64,000 nt of DNA from assembly GCA_050012775.1 (NCBI GenBank), contig JBEKGN010000002.1, positions 1 to 64,000 of the forward strand. Reading direction: 5' to 3'. The notes beneath the pieces were generated by a model. It did no database searches, was not told where the DNA came from, and was given only the letters and a program-made list of their open reading frames with translations. Made by a program: the position numbers and the translations under genes. Positions 50,626 through 59,534 of the stretch are shown one piece after another (the stretch's first letter is position 1; each line of letters starts with the position of its first letter). Source of the stretch: Roseiarcus sp050012775 (lineage in GTDB: Bacteria > Pseudomonadota > Alphaproteobacteria > Rhizobiales > Beijerinckiaceae).

Positions 50626-51579
50626 CTACAAGCGCAACACGCGTCGGGCCGTGCCGTGGCAGACCTTGGCGCGCACTTCGTCGGAAACGGGCGCCGAATC
50701 GATGAACTTCGCCGCGACCTCGCAATCCTCGTAGGGGTAGTCGACGGAGAACATCACGCTGTCTTCGCCGAGCGCCGAAAGCGCGCAAAGCAGCGAAGCG
50801 TGAGAACAAACGCCGGTCGTCGTAACGAAAATGTTATCGCGTATGATCCGCGAGGGCGCCCGCTCGATCGGCTCGCTTCCGGCTTGAACGCGCCAGCGGC
50901 TGTCGAGCCGCCACAACAGATAGGGCAGGGTCTCGCCCATATGGCCGAGGATCAGCTTCGCCTTGGGATAGCGATCGAACACGCCGCCGAACACCAGGCG
51001 CAGCGCATGCGTCGCGGTCTCCACCGTCCAGACCCAAGTCGCGCCCGAGAGCTCGCGATGGCCCGTGAACATATGGGGCGCGTCGAAGGGGTCGCGGGGA
51101 TGCAGATAGATGGGGACGCCGAGCGCCTCGACCCGCTCCCAGAACGGATCGTAGCTCCTCTCGTCGAGATAGCGGCCGTTGGTGTGGCCGTTGACCATGG
51201 CGCCTTTGAATTCGAGCTGTTCGACGCAGCGCGAAAGTTCATCGGCCGCCGCCGCCGCGTCCTGCAGCGGCAGATGAGCGAAGCCGGCGTAACGCGTGGG
51301 ATGTTTGGTGATCTCGCGCGCGAGGAAGTCGTTTTCGATGCGGGCGCGCTTGATCGCGACATTCGTATCGGGCTCCGCCTGCACGCCCGGCGTCGTCACA
51401 GAAAGCACGGCGAGATCGATGCCGGCCCGGTCCATCGCCTCGAGCCGCATTTCGCCGAAATCGAGCAATCGTTCCTGAAAGCCCTCGAAAACCGGCGAAC
51501 CCCGGCTCGACCCCCCGTACTGCGCATAGGCCGACATTTCGGGCCGGGTGAAATGCTCTTCGAGGGCGATTTTCCTCAT
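50626..51579 (-). CDS. amidohydrolase 2 / gamma-resorcylate decarboxylase-like protein
   Basis: A 317-residue metal-dependent TIM-barrel protein of the Amidohydrolase_2 group that includes 2,3-dihydroxybenzoate and gamma-resorcylate decarboxylases. The metal and catalytic positions are visible: E7-E8 and H9 (IALEEHF), the histidine of IYLHPRDP, the histidine of ILGHMGETLP, and the aspartate of FSVDYPYED. It has no signal peptide. It ends the Pao-like run and precedes the cytochrome c gene. The substrate is probably an aromatic acid, but this is by family only. The start has GGAGCGCCCAATG at a good spacing. Confidence 0.85.
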   Translation of the reverse strand: MRKIALEEHFTRPEMSAYAQYGGSSRGSPVFEGFQERLLDFGEMRLEAMDRAGIDLAVLSVTTPGVQAEPDTNVAIKRARIENDFLAREITKHPTRYAGFAHLPLQDAAAAADELSRCVEQLEFKGAMVNGHTNGRYLDERSYDPFWERVEALGVPIYLHPRDPFDAPHMFTGHRELSGATWVWTVETATHALRLVFGGVFDRYPKAKLILGHMGETLPYLLWRLDSRWRVQAGSEPIERAPSRIIRDNIFVTTTGVCSHASLLCALSALGEDSVMFSVDYPYEDCEVAAKFIDSAPVSDEVRAKVCHGTARRVLRL

Positions 51580-51600
51580 TGGGCGCTCCTACGGGCTGGC

Positions 51601-52254
51601 TCAGACGGGGTATCCGACCGTTTGCGCGTATGTGACGAACTGCTCGCTCGGCAGCTTCATGATCCGAGCGAGCTTGGAAGCATCGAGCGCCCCGCGAAAG
51701 ACGGTCGCCAAGCCCTCCGAAGCGCAGAAGAGATAGACGTTCTGGCCGATGAACCCGGCGTCGACCGAGGCGTTGAAGATGCGCTCTTGCGGCGGAACGT
51801 CGCCCATGCGCTCGCCATGCCCGACATAGACGAGGTCCAGCGCGGCATGCCCGACAAAATCCTGCTCCCCGGTCGCGGCGCGGATGTCGTCCTTCATATG
51901 CGGCAGGAGGACATGGGCGGTGGGTTCGTAGAGCCAGACGCCGTCGGCCGTTGCGATATAGACGTCGATCATGATGATGTGGCGCGCATAGGGGGCCGTG
52001 CGGCCGCCGTCGGGACGATTGACGCCGAAAGCGGCCCACAGCAAATCCGACAGGGCTTGCTGCGGCAGAGTCCGATCGGAATATTCGCGCGTCGAATGGC
52101 GCCGCGCGATCGCGTCGAACAGGGGCATGCCGCCCGTCTTGCGCGGCTGCGGCAGTTTCAGCGCGGTCGGCTCCTGCGCGGCCGCTACGCCGGCCGCCGC
52201 GGCGAAAGCGGCGCCGGCGAGAATTCCGGCGTTGATTTCACGTCGCGTCATCAT
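51601..52254 (-). CDS. exported SagB-type nitroreductase
   Basis: A 217-residue protein. The start at 52254 follows GGAGGAG. The first residues (TRREINAGILAGAAFAAAAGV) look like a twin-arginine signal with one Arg pair, and the rest is a SagB/nitroreductase FMN fold (IARRHSTREYSDRTLPQQALS, DLLWAAFGVNRPDGGRTAPYA). FMN is bound in the cytoplasm before export, which fits a Tat signal. It is followed 21 bases later by the amidohydrolase gene and lies 45 bases after the FAD subunit gene. The function is unknown. Confidence 0.82.
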   Translation of the reverse strand: MMTRREINAGILAGAAFAAAAGVAAAQEPTALKLPQPRKTGGMPLFDAIARRHSTREYSDRTLPQQALSDLLWAAFGVNRPDGGRTAPYARHIIMIDVYIATADGVWLYEPTAHVLLPHMKDDIRAATGEQDFVGHAALDLVYVGHGERMGDVPPQERIFNASVDAGFIGQNVYLFCASEGLATVFRGALDASKLARIMKLPSEQFVTYAQTVGYPV

Positions 52255-52299
52255 CGTCACTCCTCCGGCCCCAAGCCCCGATTTCGTCCCGTTCATCCC

Positions 52300-53322
52300 T
52301 CATCCGATGGCGATGGCCTTGAGAATCGCGCGGCGGACGGCCGTCTCGAACAGCGGCAGCTTGTAGGCGTTGTCGGGGAGCGGCGCCGCGCCGTCGATCG
52401 CGGCCCGTCCGGCCGCCCTGGCCGCGTTCTCGTCGATGCGCTGGCCGACGAGAACGCCTTCGGCGGACTTCGCGCGGCGCGGCGTCGGCGCCGCCGCGCC
52501 GAGCACGATCGAAGCGCTCGCGCATCGCCCGTCCGGGCCCAGGTCGATGAGCGCGGCGACGTCGGCGAGCGGCCAATCGAAGGACGCCTTCTCGGCGATC
52601 TTCACATGCGCCATGCGCGCGCTCGCCGGCAAAGCCGGCAGTTTGATCGCGGCGAGGATTTCGTGCGGCCTCAAGTCGTTCTCGCGCTGCACATCCCGAT
52701 CCGGGGAGATGAGAAAATCCTCGAGCCGAACTTCGCGCTTGCCGCCCTCGGCGTCGACGAGTTCGATCCAAGCGCCGAGCGCGACGAGCGCCGTCGCCGG
52801 CGTCGAGGGGTGGACGATGGCGCAAAGCCGATTGTCGAAAATCGCGTGATATCGGTTCTCCCCGAAGATCGCGAAGCAATGCCCGCCGCCCTTGCGCAGG
52901 CAACGATATTCCGCGGAGCGGAAATACCAGCAGCGCGGCCGCTGCAGCAGGTTGCCGCCCAACGTCGCGACATTGCGGAGTTGCGGACTCGCGGAGCTCG
53001 CGACGGCGTCGGTCAGCGCGGGGAAGCTCCGGCGCGCCCCGACGTGCTCGGCGAGCCGGCTCAGCGTGACCATGGCGCCGATGCGCAAAGAGCCGTCCGC
53101 GCCGCCCTCGATCGCGTCGAGGCCGGGCGCGTCTCGCAAGCCAATCACCCTCGCCGGAGCGAGCAGGCCTTCTTTCATCAGGTCGATGACGTCGACGCCG
53201 CCGGCTTTGACGATCGAAGCCTGCGCGTCGATGGGGGCGATCATCGCGTCGGCTACAAGGCTGGAGGCCGCCGCGGCGGCGTCGGCGGGGGATCGCGCAA
53301 GCGCCCATGCGAAGTTTTTCAT
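52300..53322 (-). CDS. aldehyde oxidoreductase FAD subunit, PaoB-like with extra Fe-S site
   Basis: A 340-residue FAD subunit of a molybdenum hydroxylase. FAD motifs are SIVKAGGVDVIDLMK near the start and NVATLGGNLLQRP (about residues 117-129). Four cysteines (C131, C141, C149, C167) around CWYFRSAEYRCLRKGGGHCF form the pattern of the [4Fe-4S] cluster of E. coli PaoB (YagS), which is absent from ordinary XDH FAD subunits. It is encoded four bases after the molybdenum subunit, so the operon order is A-C-B (Fe-S, Mo, FAD). Confidence 0.9.
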   Translation of the reverse strand: MKNFAWALARSPADAAAAASSLVADAMIAPIDAQASIVKAGGVDVIDLMKEGLLAPARVIGLRDAPGLDAIEGGADGSLRIGAMVTLSRLAEHVGARRSFPALTDAVASSASPQLRNVATLGGNLLQRPRCWYFRSAEYRCLRKGGGHCFAIFGENRYHAIFDNRLCAIVHPSTPATALVALGAWIELVDAEGGKREVRLEDFLISPDRDVQRENDLRPHEILAAIKLPALPASARMAHVKIAEKASFDWPLADVAALIDLGPDGRCASASIVLGAAAPTPRRAKSAEGVLVGQRIDENAARAAGRAAIDGAAPLPDNAYKLPLFETAVRRAILKAIAIG

Positions 53323-53326
53323 CGCC

Positions 53327-55663
53327 TCAACTCCGCCTCTCGATCTTGCCGAGCGCCTGAAGGATCGCCGCCGGCGTCATCGGCAAGGCGCGAAGGCGGA
53401 CGCCGATCGCGTTATAAATCGCATTGGCGATGGCGGGCGCGGTCGCGATGTTGGACGGCTCGGCGATGCCGTAGGCGTCGGTGGCGCTGTTGGCGCGATA
53501 GTTCTCCAGCAACACGACTTCGATCGCCGGCGTCTCGCGTGGACCGGCGAGCTTGTATTCCTCGAGATTGGCGTTGACCATCCGGCCGCTCGCGGAATCG
53601 AGAATGCGCTCTTCGTACAAGGCGTAGGAAAGGCCCATGATGACGCCGCCCTGCACCTGGCTCTCGATCAGCAGCGGGTTCATCGGCCGGCCGCAGTCTT
53701 GCGCCGCGACGACGCGCTCGACGCGCACGATGCCCGTTTCCGTGTCGACCGCCACTTCGGCGAACTGCACGCCGCCGAGATCCTGGTCGGCGATCGCGGC
53801 GTCCGGCATGCGCCGTCGGAACCCGCCGTAATCGTCGCTTCGCGAAGCGGTGGCGCTGATCCGATCGACGCTCATGCGCATCGCGACCTCGCGGAAGCCG
53901 AGGCTTCGGCTCGGCTCGCCGCGAACCGCGATGCGCCCATCGCGCGCGACGAGATCGTCGGCGCCGGCGTTCAGGATTAGCGCCGCCTCGCGCAACAAGG
54001 CTTGCAACACACGCCACGCGGCGACGCGCGCCGGCGGCGTGATCGAGGCCGTGGCGCGGCTGCCGTATGAGGGCGGTCCGGGCGGAAAGGCGGTGTCGCC
54101 AATGCGCACGACAATGTCCTCGGGCCGCAAACCGAGGACCTCGGCGACGGTCTGCGCCATCACCGTGCCGGTGCCGGTTCCGATGTCCTGCACGCCCGAC
54201 AAGACCTCGATCGCGCCGTCGCGATTGACCCGCACTTCGCAGGACGAACGCGTTTGGACATTGGCGCCCCACAACGATTGGGCGACGCCGAGGCCGCGCT
54301 TGACCGGTCCCGGATCGGCGCCGGCCGCGCGCCGCCGCTCCCAGCCGAACTGCAGCGCGCCGAGCCGGCGTTCCTCGCGCCGCACGGGGCTCGGGTCGAT
54401 GCGGTCGCGCAGCGCGAGCGGATCCATGCCGAGGCGTTCGGCGAGTTCGTCGATCGCCTGCTCCATCGCGAACGCCCCCGGCGTATTGCCGGGGCCGCGC
54501 ATCGCGCATCCCGGCCCCGCGTTGATGAAGACGTCGTACTGCGCGGACTCGAAGTTGGGGCAGGCGTAGAGTCCTTGCGCGAAATTCCCGACGCCGCCGC
54601 CGACCGTCACGCCGGCGGAGCCATAGCTTTGCAGCGAGATCGCCGTCAGCGTTCCGTCGCGGCGCGCGCCAATGCGCAGACGCTGCCGGGTTTCCGGCCG
54701 GTTGCCGGCGTCCATTTGTTCCTCGCGCCGTTCGAGGCAGATGCGCACCGGCGCCTTGGCCTGTCGCGACAGGGCGACCGCGACGCGTCCGTAGACGCCG
54801 AGCGACGACTTCGAGCCGAAGCCGCCGCCCATGCCATCGACGATGACGCGCACGCGCTCGAGCGGCAGGCTGAACTCCTCCGCAAGCTCCTCGCGGACCC
54901 CGGCGGTAAATTGGGTCGACATATAGACGGTGAGGCCGTCCGCCGCCCAATTGGCGACGATCGCGTGCGGCTCGAGGCAGCAATGGGTCTGCGTCTGCGT
55001 GCGATATTCGCCCTCGACGACGATTTCGGCGTCGGCGAAGCCCTGCGCGGCGTCGCCGCGGCTGGAGGCCGCGGGGCCGCGCACGTTGCCTTCGATCGGC
55101 AGGCCCGCCGGCGAAGGCCAGCCCGAGGGATGGCCATCGGGCGCGGAGGCTTCGTCGTGAACGATCGGGGCGTTCTGCGCTCTGGCCGCATCCATGTCGA
55201 CGACGAAAGGCAGCGGCTGGTAGTCGACCCGGATCAGCGCCATCGCCTCTTGCGCCGCGGCCATCGAAGTCGCGGCGATCGCGGCGACCGGCGCGCCGAC
55301 ATAGCGCGCGACGCCGGTTAGAGGATGTCCCGGTCGGGCGATCGCCACTGCGGCGCGGACGTCGGGATGGCGCGCGGCGACGGTCAGATCGAGGGCGCGA
55401 ATTCTCGCGTGCGGCGAGGCTGAGCGCAGGATTCGGCCATAGAGCATGCCGGGAAGGACGACATCGACGGTGAAGCGCGTCGCGCCGGTGACCTTGCCGC
55501 GGGCGTCCTGTCGCGGGATCGGCTTGCCGATCACGAGGAGCTCGGCGTTGGGGCCGAGCGCCGGCGGTTCGTCCACCGGAATCCGCCGCTCGATTTCGCC
55601 GAGCCCGACGCTCGCGATCCCGCTCGGAAATTTTTCGACGCGCAGCCCGGAATCGCCGGCCAT
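53327..55663 (-). CDS. aldehyde oxidoreductase molybdenum subunit, PaoC-like
   Basis: A 778-residue molybdenum-binding subunit of the xanthine oxidase family, close to E. coli PaoC (about 732 residues). The ATG at 55663 overlaps the end of the preceding gene. Conserved parts are GKPIPRQDARGKVTGATRF at the start of the Ald_Xan domain, VDGMGGGFGSKSSLGVYG, GPGCAMRGPGNTPGAFAME (loop corresponding to the CoxL active-site loop) and AYGIAEPSNIATAPAIANAI with the active glutamate in GIAEP. It has no signal peptide and would be carried out with the Tat-bearing Fe-S subunit. PaoABC oxidises aromatic aldehydes; the substrate here is inferred to be an aldehyde. Confidence 0.9.
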   Translation of the reverse strand: MAGDSGLRVEKFPSGIASVGLGEIERRIPVDEPPALGPNAELLVIGKPIPRQDARGKVTGATRFTVDVVLPGMLYGRILRSASPHARIRALDLTVAARHPDVRAAVAIARPGHPLTGVARYVGAPVAAIAATSMAAAQEAMALIRVDYQPLPFVVDMDAARAQNAPIVHDEASAPDGHPSGWPSPAGLPIEGNVRGPAASSRGDAAQGFADAEIVVEGEYRTQTQTHCCLEPHAIVANWAADGLTVYMSTQFTAGVREELAEEFSLPLERVRVIVDGMGGGFGSKSSLGVYGRVAVALSRQAKAPVRICLERREEQMDAGNRPETRQRLRIGARRDGTLTAISLQSYGSAGVTVGGGVGNFAQGLYACPNFESAQYDVFINAGPGCAMRGPGNTPGAFAMEQAIDELAERLGMDPLALRDRIDPSPVRREERRLGALQFGWERRRAAGADPGPVKRGLGVAQSLWGANVQTRSSCEVRVNRDGAIEVLSGVQDIGTGTGTVMAQTVAEVLGLRPEDIVVRIGDTAFPPGPPSYGSRATASITPPARVAAWRVLQALLREAALILNAGADDLVARDGRIAVRGEPSRSLGFREVAMRMSVDRISATASRSDDYGGFRRRMPDAAIADQDLGGVQFAEVAVDTETGIVRVERVVAAQDCGRPMNPLLIESQVQGGVIMGLSYALYEERILDSASGRMVNANLEEYKLAGPRETPAIEVVLLENYRANSATDAYGIAEPSNIATAPAIANAIYNAIGVRLRALPMTPAAILQALGKIERRS

Positions 55664-55665
55664 CG

Positions 55666-56361
55666 TCAGTCCCCTCGCGCTTTGGCCGCCGCGAGCGTCG
55701 CGGCGACGACATGCGGATAGGTTCCGCATCGGCAAAAATGCCCGGCGATCGCCAATTCGACATCCTCGGCGGTCGGGTCGGGATTTCGCTCCAGCAGCGC
55801 CGCGCAGCTCATGATCAGGCCGGGCGTGCAGAATCCGCACTGCACCGCGTCATGGGCGATAAAGGCGGTCTGGACCGCGTGGAGCGCGTCGGCGCGCGCG
55901 AGCCCTTCGATCGTCGTGACCTTGCGCGCGCCGACCTCGATCGCCAGCGTCATGCAGGAGCAGATGGGCGCGCCGTCGAGCCACACCGTGCAGGCGGAGC
56001 AAGCGCCGCGATTGCACCCGATCTTGAGGCCCGTCAGACCCAGCGGACCGCGCAGCGCCTCGGCCAGTGTCGCGCGCGGCTCGACCCGCAACGATCGCTC
56101 GACGCCATTGACATCAAGCGCGATCGAAATCGCGTCCAGCTGCGCCATCGCGGAATTCGCATCCTGCGCCATCGCGCTCTCGCTCTCGGTTGCTCGGACG
56201 ACGCCGGCCATGGCGGCTTGCGCCGCGGTCAGGGTGGAGAATTCGAGAAACGAACGCCGGGACAACCCGGACTGCTCGTCCCGCCGCAAAGAGGGCGAGG
56301 CGCCGTCCCCGCGACCGGGCTCTTGCTTCCCCATGCGAAAGGGACGATCTTCTCCATTCAT
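55666..56361 (-). CDS. aldehyde oxidoreductase [2Fe-2S] subunit with Tat signal, PaoA-like
   Basis: A 231-residue subunit. The N-terminus contains a twin-arginine signal (LSRRSFLEFSTLTAAQAAM) after about 30 residues. The first [2Fe-2S] cluster is bound by IGCNRGACSACTVWLDG and the following CSCM cysteine, the second by QCGFCTPGLIM and FCRCGTYP. The overlap with paoC-like and the common direction show one operon. The Tat signal places the whole complex in the periplasm, as in E. coli PaoABC. Its start lies 86 bases downstream of a FixK/FNR-like box. Confidence 0.92.
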   Translation of the reverse strand: MNGEDRPFRMGKQEPGRGDGASPSLRRDEQSGLSRRSFLEFSTLTAAQAAMAGVVRATESESAMAQDANSAMAQLDAISIALDVNGVERSLRVEPRATLAEALRGPLGLTGLKIGCNRGACSACTVWLDGAPICSCMTLAIEVGARKVTTIEGLARADALHAVQTAFIAHDAVQCGFCTPGLIMSCAALLERNPDPTAEDVELAIAGHFCRCGTYPHVVAATLAAAKARGD

Positions 56362-56439
56362 CGCATCAGCCCGGAAAACCGCGACGGCGACCCACTTGCC
56401 CTCTAAAAAAAACGGTAGCGATCAACCCGTCGCAACGCC

Positions 56440-56453
56440 TTGATGTGGGTCAA
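56440..56453 (-). promoter_or_regulatory. FixK/FNR-like box upstream of the Pao-like operon
   Basis: TTGATGTGGGTCAA, a perfect TTGA-N6-TCAA palindrome. On the minus strand its centre (56446.5) suits -41.5 for a start near 56405, leaving 44 bases before the ATG at 56361; a -10-like TACCGT (56417-56412) is at the right place. Confidence 0.6.
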
Positions 56454-56550
56454 CCTCGTCGCCGCGACGCCGGCGCCCGCGGCTTTCGCAAGGAGCGCGC
56501 CTTGAGCGAGGCCGATCGCGATATCACAAAAAATTCAACGCGAAGTCCGA

Positions 56551-56564
56551 TTGAGGCGCGTCAA
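56551..56564 (+). promoter_or_regulatory. FixK/FNR-like box upstream of the HlyD-ABC exporter operon
   Basis: TTGAGGCGCGTCAA, also a perfect TTGA-N6-TCAA palindrome. At -41.5 transcription would start near 56599, which is after the ATG at 56588 and before the GTG at 56633, so the box supports the later start of the hlyD-like gene, if it acts in this direction. Confidence 0.5.
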
Positions 56565-56587
56565 CGCCGGCAATTTCGTTTTCACCA

Positions 56588-57634
56588 ATGGTGTTTCCGG
56601 TCAAAAGGCAATTCCATCGAGATTCATCCAACGTGACGACGCGCAGACGAGGGGCGATACTCGCCATCTTCATCGTTGTCGGACTGGGCTGCGTCGCCGC
56701 CTACTGGTTCGCGGCGCCTATTCGCGCGTGGATCCACCCTTCGGCCGACGCGGAGGCGCTCGTCGTGTCCGGAAACATCGAGGCGCATGAAAGCGTCGTC
56801 AGCTTCAAGACCGTGCAGTCACGGATCGTCGAGCTCCCTTTTGACGAGGGGCAATGGGTGAAGACCGGGACCGTGCTGGCAAGGCTGGATTCGTCCGACT
56901 ACGCGCAACAGGTGACGATCTCCAGCGCCGCGCTGACGGCGCAGCAGCGTCAACTGGCTGTCGCGAAGGAGAATGTGGAGGTCGCGAAAAAGACGGTCGT
57001 CAGCGACGAAGCCGATCTCGAGCTCAAGCAACTCGAGTTTGATCGCGCCCAGGACTTGTGGAGCAAAGGCGCCGGGACGACGGAGACGCGCGATCAGGCG
57101 AGCGCCGCCCTCAAGCAGTCGACCGCGGCGCTCGCGCGCGACAAGGCGCTCGAGGCGACCGCGGAAGCCAATGTGTCACTGGCTGAGGCCAACGCGCAAA
57201 GCGCCGCGGCCACGCTCGGGATGGCCGAGATCGTATTGGGATATACGATCCTGTTTGCGCCCTTCGACGGCGTGATCCTGGTGCGGCAGGCGGAGCTGGG
57301 GGAGGTGGCGGTGCCGGGCGCGCCGATCGTGACCTTGGCGGACATCGATCACGTCTGGCTGCGCGCCTACGTCAACGAAACCGACATCGGCAAGGTGCGG
57401 TTTGGCGGCGCCGCCGTGGTGACCACGGACACCTATCCGGGCAAGCAATACCGAGGTCGAATCTCGTTCATATCCTCGAGCGCGGAGTTCACGCCCAAGA
57501 GCGTGGAGACGCACGCCGAACGGGTGACGCTCGTCTACCGGATCCGCATCGACATTTACAATCCGACGCATGAACTGGTTCCCGGCATGCCGGCGGACGC
57601 GCAAATCCCATTGCTGCCGGCCGGTCCGTCATGA
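56588..57634 (+). CDS. HlyD-type membrane fusion protein of an ABC exporter
   Basis: A 348-residue adaptor. The first residues are polar and basic (TTRRRG), followed by one membrane helix (AILAIFIVVGLGCVAAYWF). The lipoyl-like segment is NIEAHESVVSFKTVQSRIVEL, and a long coiled-coil hairpin follows at about residues 100-205 (ALTAQQRQLAVAKENVEVAK). The ATG at 56588 is the first start, but a GTG at 56633 (VTTRRRGAIL) is supported by the promoter geometry; neither has a strong ribosome site. It overlaps the next gene (ATGA) and heads a four-gene exporter operon. Confidence 0.9.
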   Translation: MVFPVKRQFHRDSSNVTTRRRGAILAIFIVVGLGCVAAYWFAAPIRAWIHPSADAEALVVSGNIEAHESVVSFKTVQSRIVELPFDEGQWVKTGTVLARLDSSDYAQQVTISSAALTAQQRQLAVAKENVEVAKKTVVSDEADLELKQLEFDRAQDLWSKGAGTTETRDQASAALKQSTAALARDKALEATAEANVSLAEANAQSAAATLGMAEIVLGYTILFAPFDGVILVRQAELGEVAVPGAPIVTLADIDHVWLRAYVNETDIGKVRFGGAAVVTTDTYPGKQYRGRISFISSSAEFTPKSVETHAERVTLVYRIRIDIYNPTHELVPGMPADAQIPLLPAGPS

Positions 57635-58572
57635 CCGACCCGTCGCCGGCGATCATCGTCGTTCAGGACTTGGCCAAGCGATTCGCCGGCGGTTTCGGCA
57701 TCGGCGGCTTGAGCTTCGAATGCGCCAGCGGAGAGATATTTGGTTTCGTCGGCCCGGACGGCGCGGGGAAGACGACGATCATGCGACTGCTCGGCGGGGT
57801 CATGACGCCCGACGGCGGGTCGATCCGGATCGACGGCGTCGACGTCGTCGGGGACCCCGAAACGGCCAAGCAGCACATCAGCTATATGCCACAGCGGTTC
57901 GGGCTCTACGAGGACTTGACCGTCGACGAGAATATCGAATTCTTCGCCGATCTGTTCGAGATCGACCGCAAGAGCCGGGACGAGCGCGCGGCGCGATTGC
58001 TGTCGGCGTCCGGGATGACGCCGTTTCGCAAGCGCCGAGCGGGCCAGCTGTCGGGCGGCATGAAGCAAAAGCTCGGCCTGACCTGCTCGCTCATCCACAC
58101 GCCCAAAGTGCTGCTGCTCGACGAGCCGACAGCGGGAGTCGATCCGGTCTCGCGGCGCGACTTCTGGCGCATCCTCTACGGGCTTCGCGAGGAGGGCGTC
58201 ACGATCGTCATCGCGACGTCCTATCTCGACGAAGCCGAGCGCTGCACGCGGCTCGGGTTGCTCCATGAAGGCCGGATGCTGCATTGCGATACGCCGAACG
58301 CGCTGAAGAAGCTGATGCCGGGAGAGTTGATCTCGCTGACCTCGCCTCGATCGCGGGCGGCGCGCGACGCGCTGGCGGGGCTCGATGGGGTTCGCGCGGC
58401 GCTGTCGTTGGGAGACAGCGTCCACATCGTCGTCGACGACGCGAAGCGCAGAATTCCCGAACTCGAACGCGCGCTCGCCGCCGCCGCGATTCCTCATGAG
58501 CAGCTGGAGCCGTTGGCTCCATCGATCGAGGATCTCTTCGCCTCGTTGCTCAGTCCGGCGGACGCATCATGA
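57631..58572 (+). CDS. ABC transporter ATP-binding protein (first of two)
   Basis: A 313-residue ATPase of the DrrA/ABC-2 type. Walker A is GPDGAGKTT, the signature LSGGMKQKLGLTC and Walker B VLLLDEPTAGVDPVSRR, with the extended C-terminal regulatory domain typical of this group. The aspartate in Walker A (where Asn is usual) is a conservative change. It overlaps both neighbours by four bases, so the operon is translationally coupled. Together with the second ATPase it likely drives one exporter, as in YbhF-type systems. Confidence 0.92.
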   Translation: MTDPSPAIIVVQDLAKRFAGGFGIGGLSFECASGEIFGFVGPDGAGKTTIMRLLGGVMTPDGGSIRIDGVDVVGDPETAKQHISYMPQRFGLYEDLTVDENIEFFADLFEIDRKSRDERAARLLSASGMTPFRKRRAGQLSGGMKQKLGLTCSLIHTPKVLLLDEPTAGVDPVSRRDFWRILYGLREEGVTIVIATSYLDEAERCTRLGLLHEGRMLHCDTPNALKKLMPGELISLTSPRSRAARDALAGLDGVRAALSLGDSVHIVVDDAKRRIPELERALAAAAIPHEQLEPLAPSIEDLFASLLSPADAS

Positions 58573-59534
58573 GCCCCGACGCTCCAAACGGCGAAGTCAG
58601 AATCGTGACGGATCGTCTCGTCAAGCGTTTCGGCGCGTTCACGGCGGTCGACGAGGTGAGCTTTTCCGTGCGACGCGGCGAGATCATGGGTTTTCTCGGC
58701 CCCAACGGCGCGGGCAAATCGACGTTGATCCGGATGCTCTGCGGACTCTTGCGCCCGACCGCCGGCCGCGCCGAGGTGGCGGGCATCGACGTCGCGCGCA
58801 ACCCGGAGCGCGTGCGCGAGAACATTGGCTACATGTCGCAGAAGTTTTCGCTCTACAACGACCTGTCGGTAATCGAGAACCTGCGCTTCTTCGGCGGAAT
58901 CTATGGGGTGAAAGGCGAAAGGCTCGCGCAGCGCGTCGCATTCGCGATGGAAATGGCCGGGCTCGCCGGACGGGCGGACGCGCTGGTTTCGAATCTTTCC
59001 GGAGGTTGGAAGCAGCGCCTGGCGCTCGGCTGCGCGGTTCTGCATCAGCCGCCGATCCTCTTCCTCGACGAGCCGACGTCGGGCGTCGACCCGACTTCGC
59101 GACGACGATTCTGGGATCTGATCTACGCGCTCTCCGAGCAAGGCGTGACCGTCCTCATCACCACCCATTACATGGACGAGGCGGAATACTGCAACCGCCT
59201 CGCCCTGATCAACACGGGGCGGCTCGTTGCGTTGGGGACCCCGAGCGAACTGAAGCGCGGCGCGATCCGGGGGCGGCTCCTGCTCGTCGAATGTGAGGAC
59301 GCGGGCCCGCTGCTGGCGGCGCTCGAAACGGCGCCGGGCGTGCGCGACGTGGCGCCCTTCGGCTCGGCGCTTCATCTCTTGGTCGACGATCCCGCCGCCG
59401 ACATTCCCCGGATCGAGCAATTCCTTTCCGCGCGTGGCCTCGGCTGGACGCGCGTCGAGCCGATCAAGCCGACGCTCGAGGATGTCTTCGTGCAATTGGT
59501 CGGCGCCCGGCGCCCCGACGAGGCGATCCCATGA
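58569..59534 (+). CDS. ABC transporter ATP-binding protein (second of two)
   Basis: A 321-residue ATPase. Walker A is GPNGAGKST, the signature LSGGWKQRLALGC and Walker B ILFLDEPTSGVDPTSRR; a C-terminal ABC-2-type domain follows. Its sequence differs clearly from the first ATPase, so this is not a recent duplication. In E. coli YbhF the two ATPase halves are one protein, here they are separate genes. Confidence 0.92.
   Translation: MSPDAPNGEVRIVTDRLVKRFGAFTAVDEVSFSVRRGEIMGFLGPNGAGKSTLIRMLCGLLRPTAGRAEVAGIDVARNPERVRENIGYMSQKFSLYNDLSVIENLRFFGGIYGVKGERLAQRVAFAMEMAGLAGRADALVSNLSGGWKQRLALGCAVLHQPPILFLDEPTSGVDPTSRRRFWDLIYALSEQGVTVLITTHYMDEAEYCNRLALINTGRLVALGTPSELKRGAIRGRLLLVECEDAGPLLAALETAPGVRDVAPFGSALHLLVDDPAADIPRIEQFLSARGLGWTRVEPIKPTLEDVFVQLVGARRPDEAIP

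Noticed and set aside
50656..53577. 973-codon plus-strand ORF opposite the nitroreductase and FAD subunit genes
   Set aside because: Long but shadow-like: repeated Arg, Asp and Val from the high GC third positions of the true minus-strand genes.
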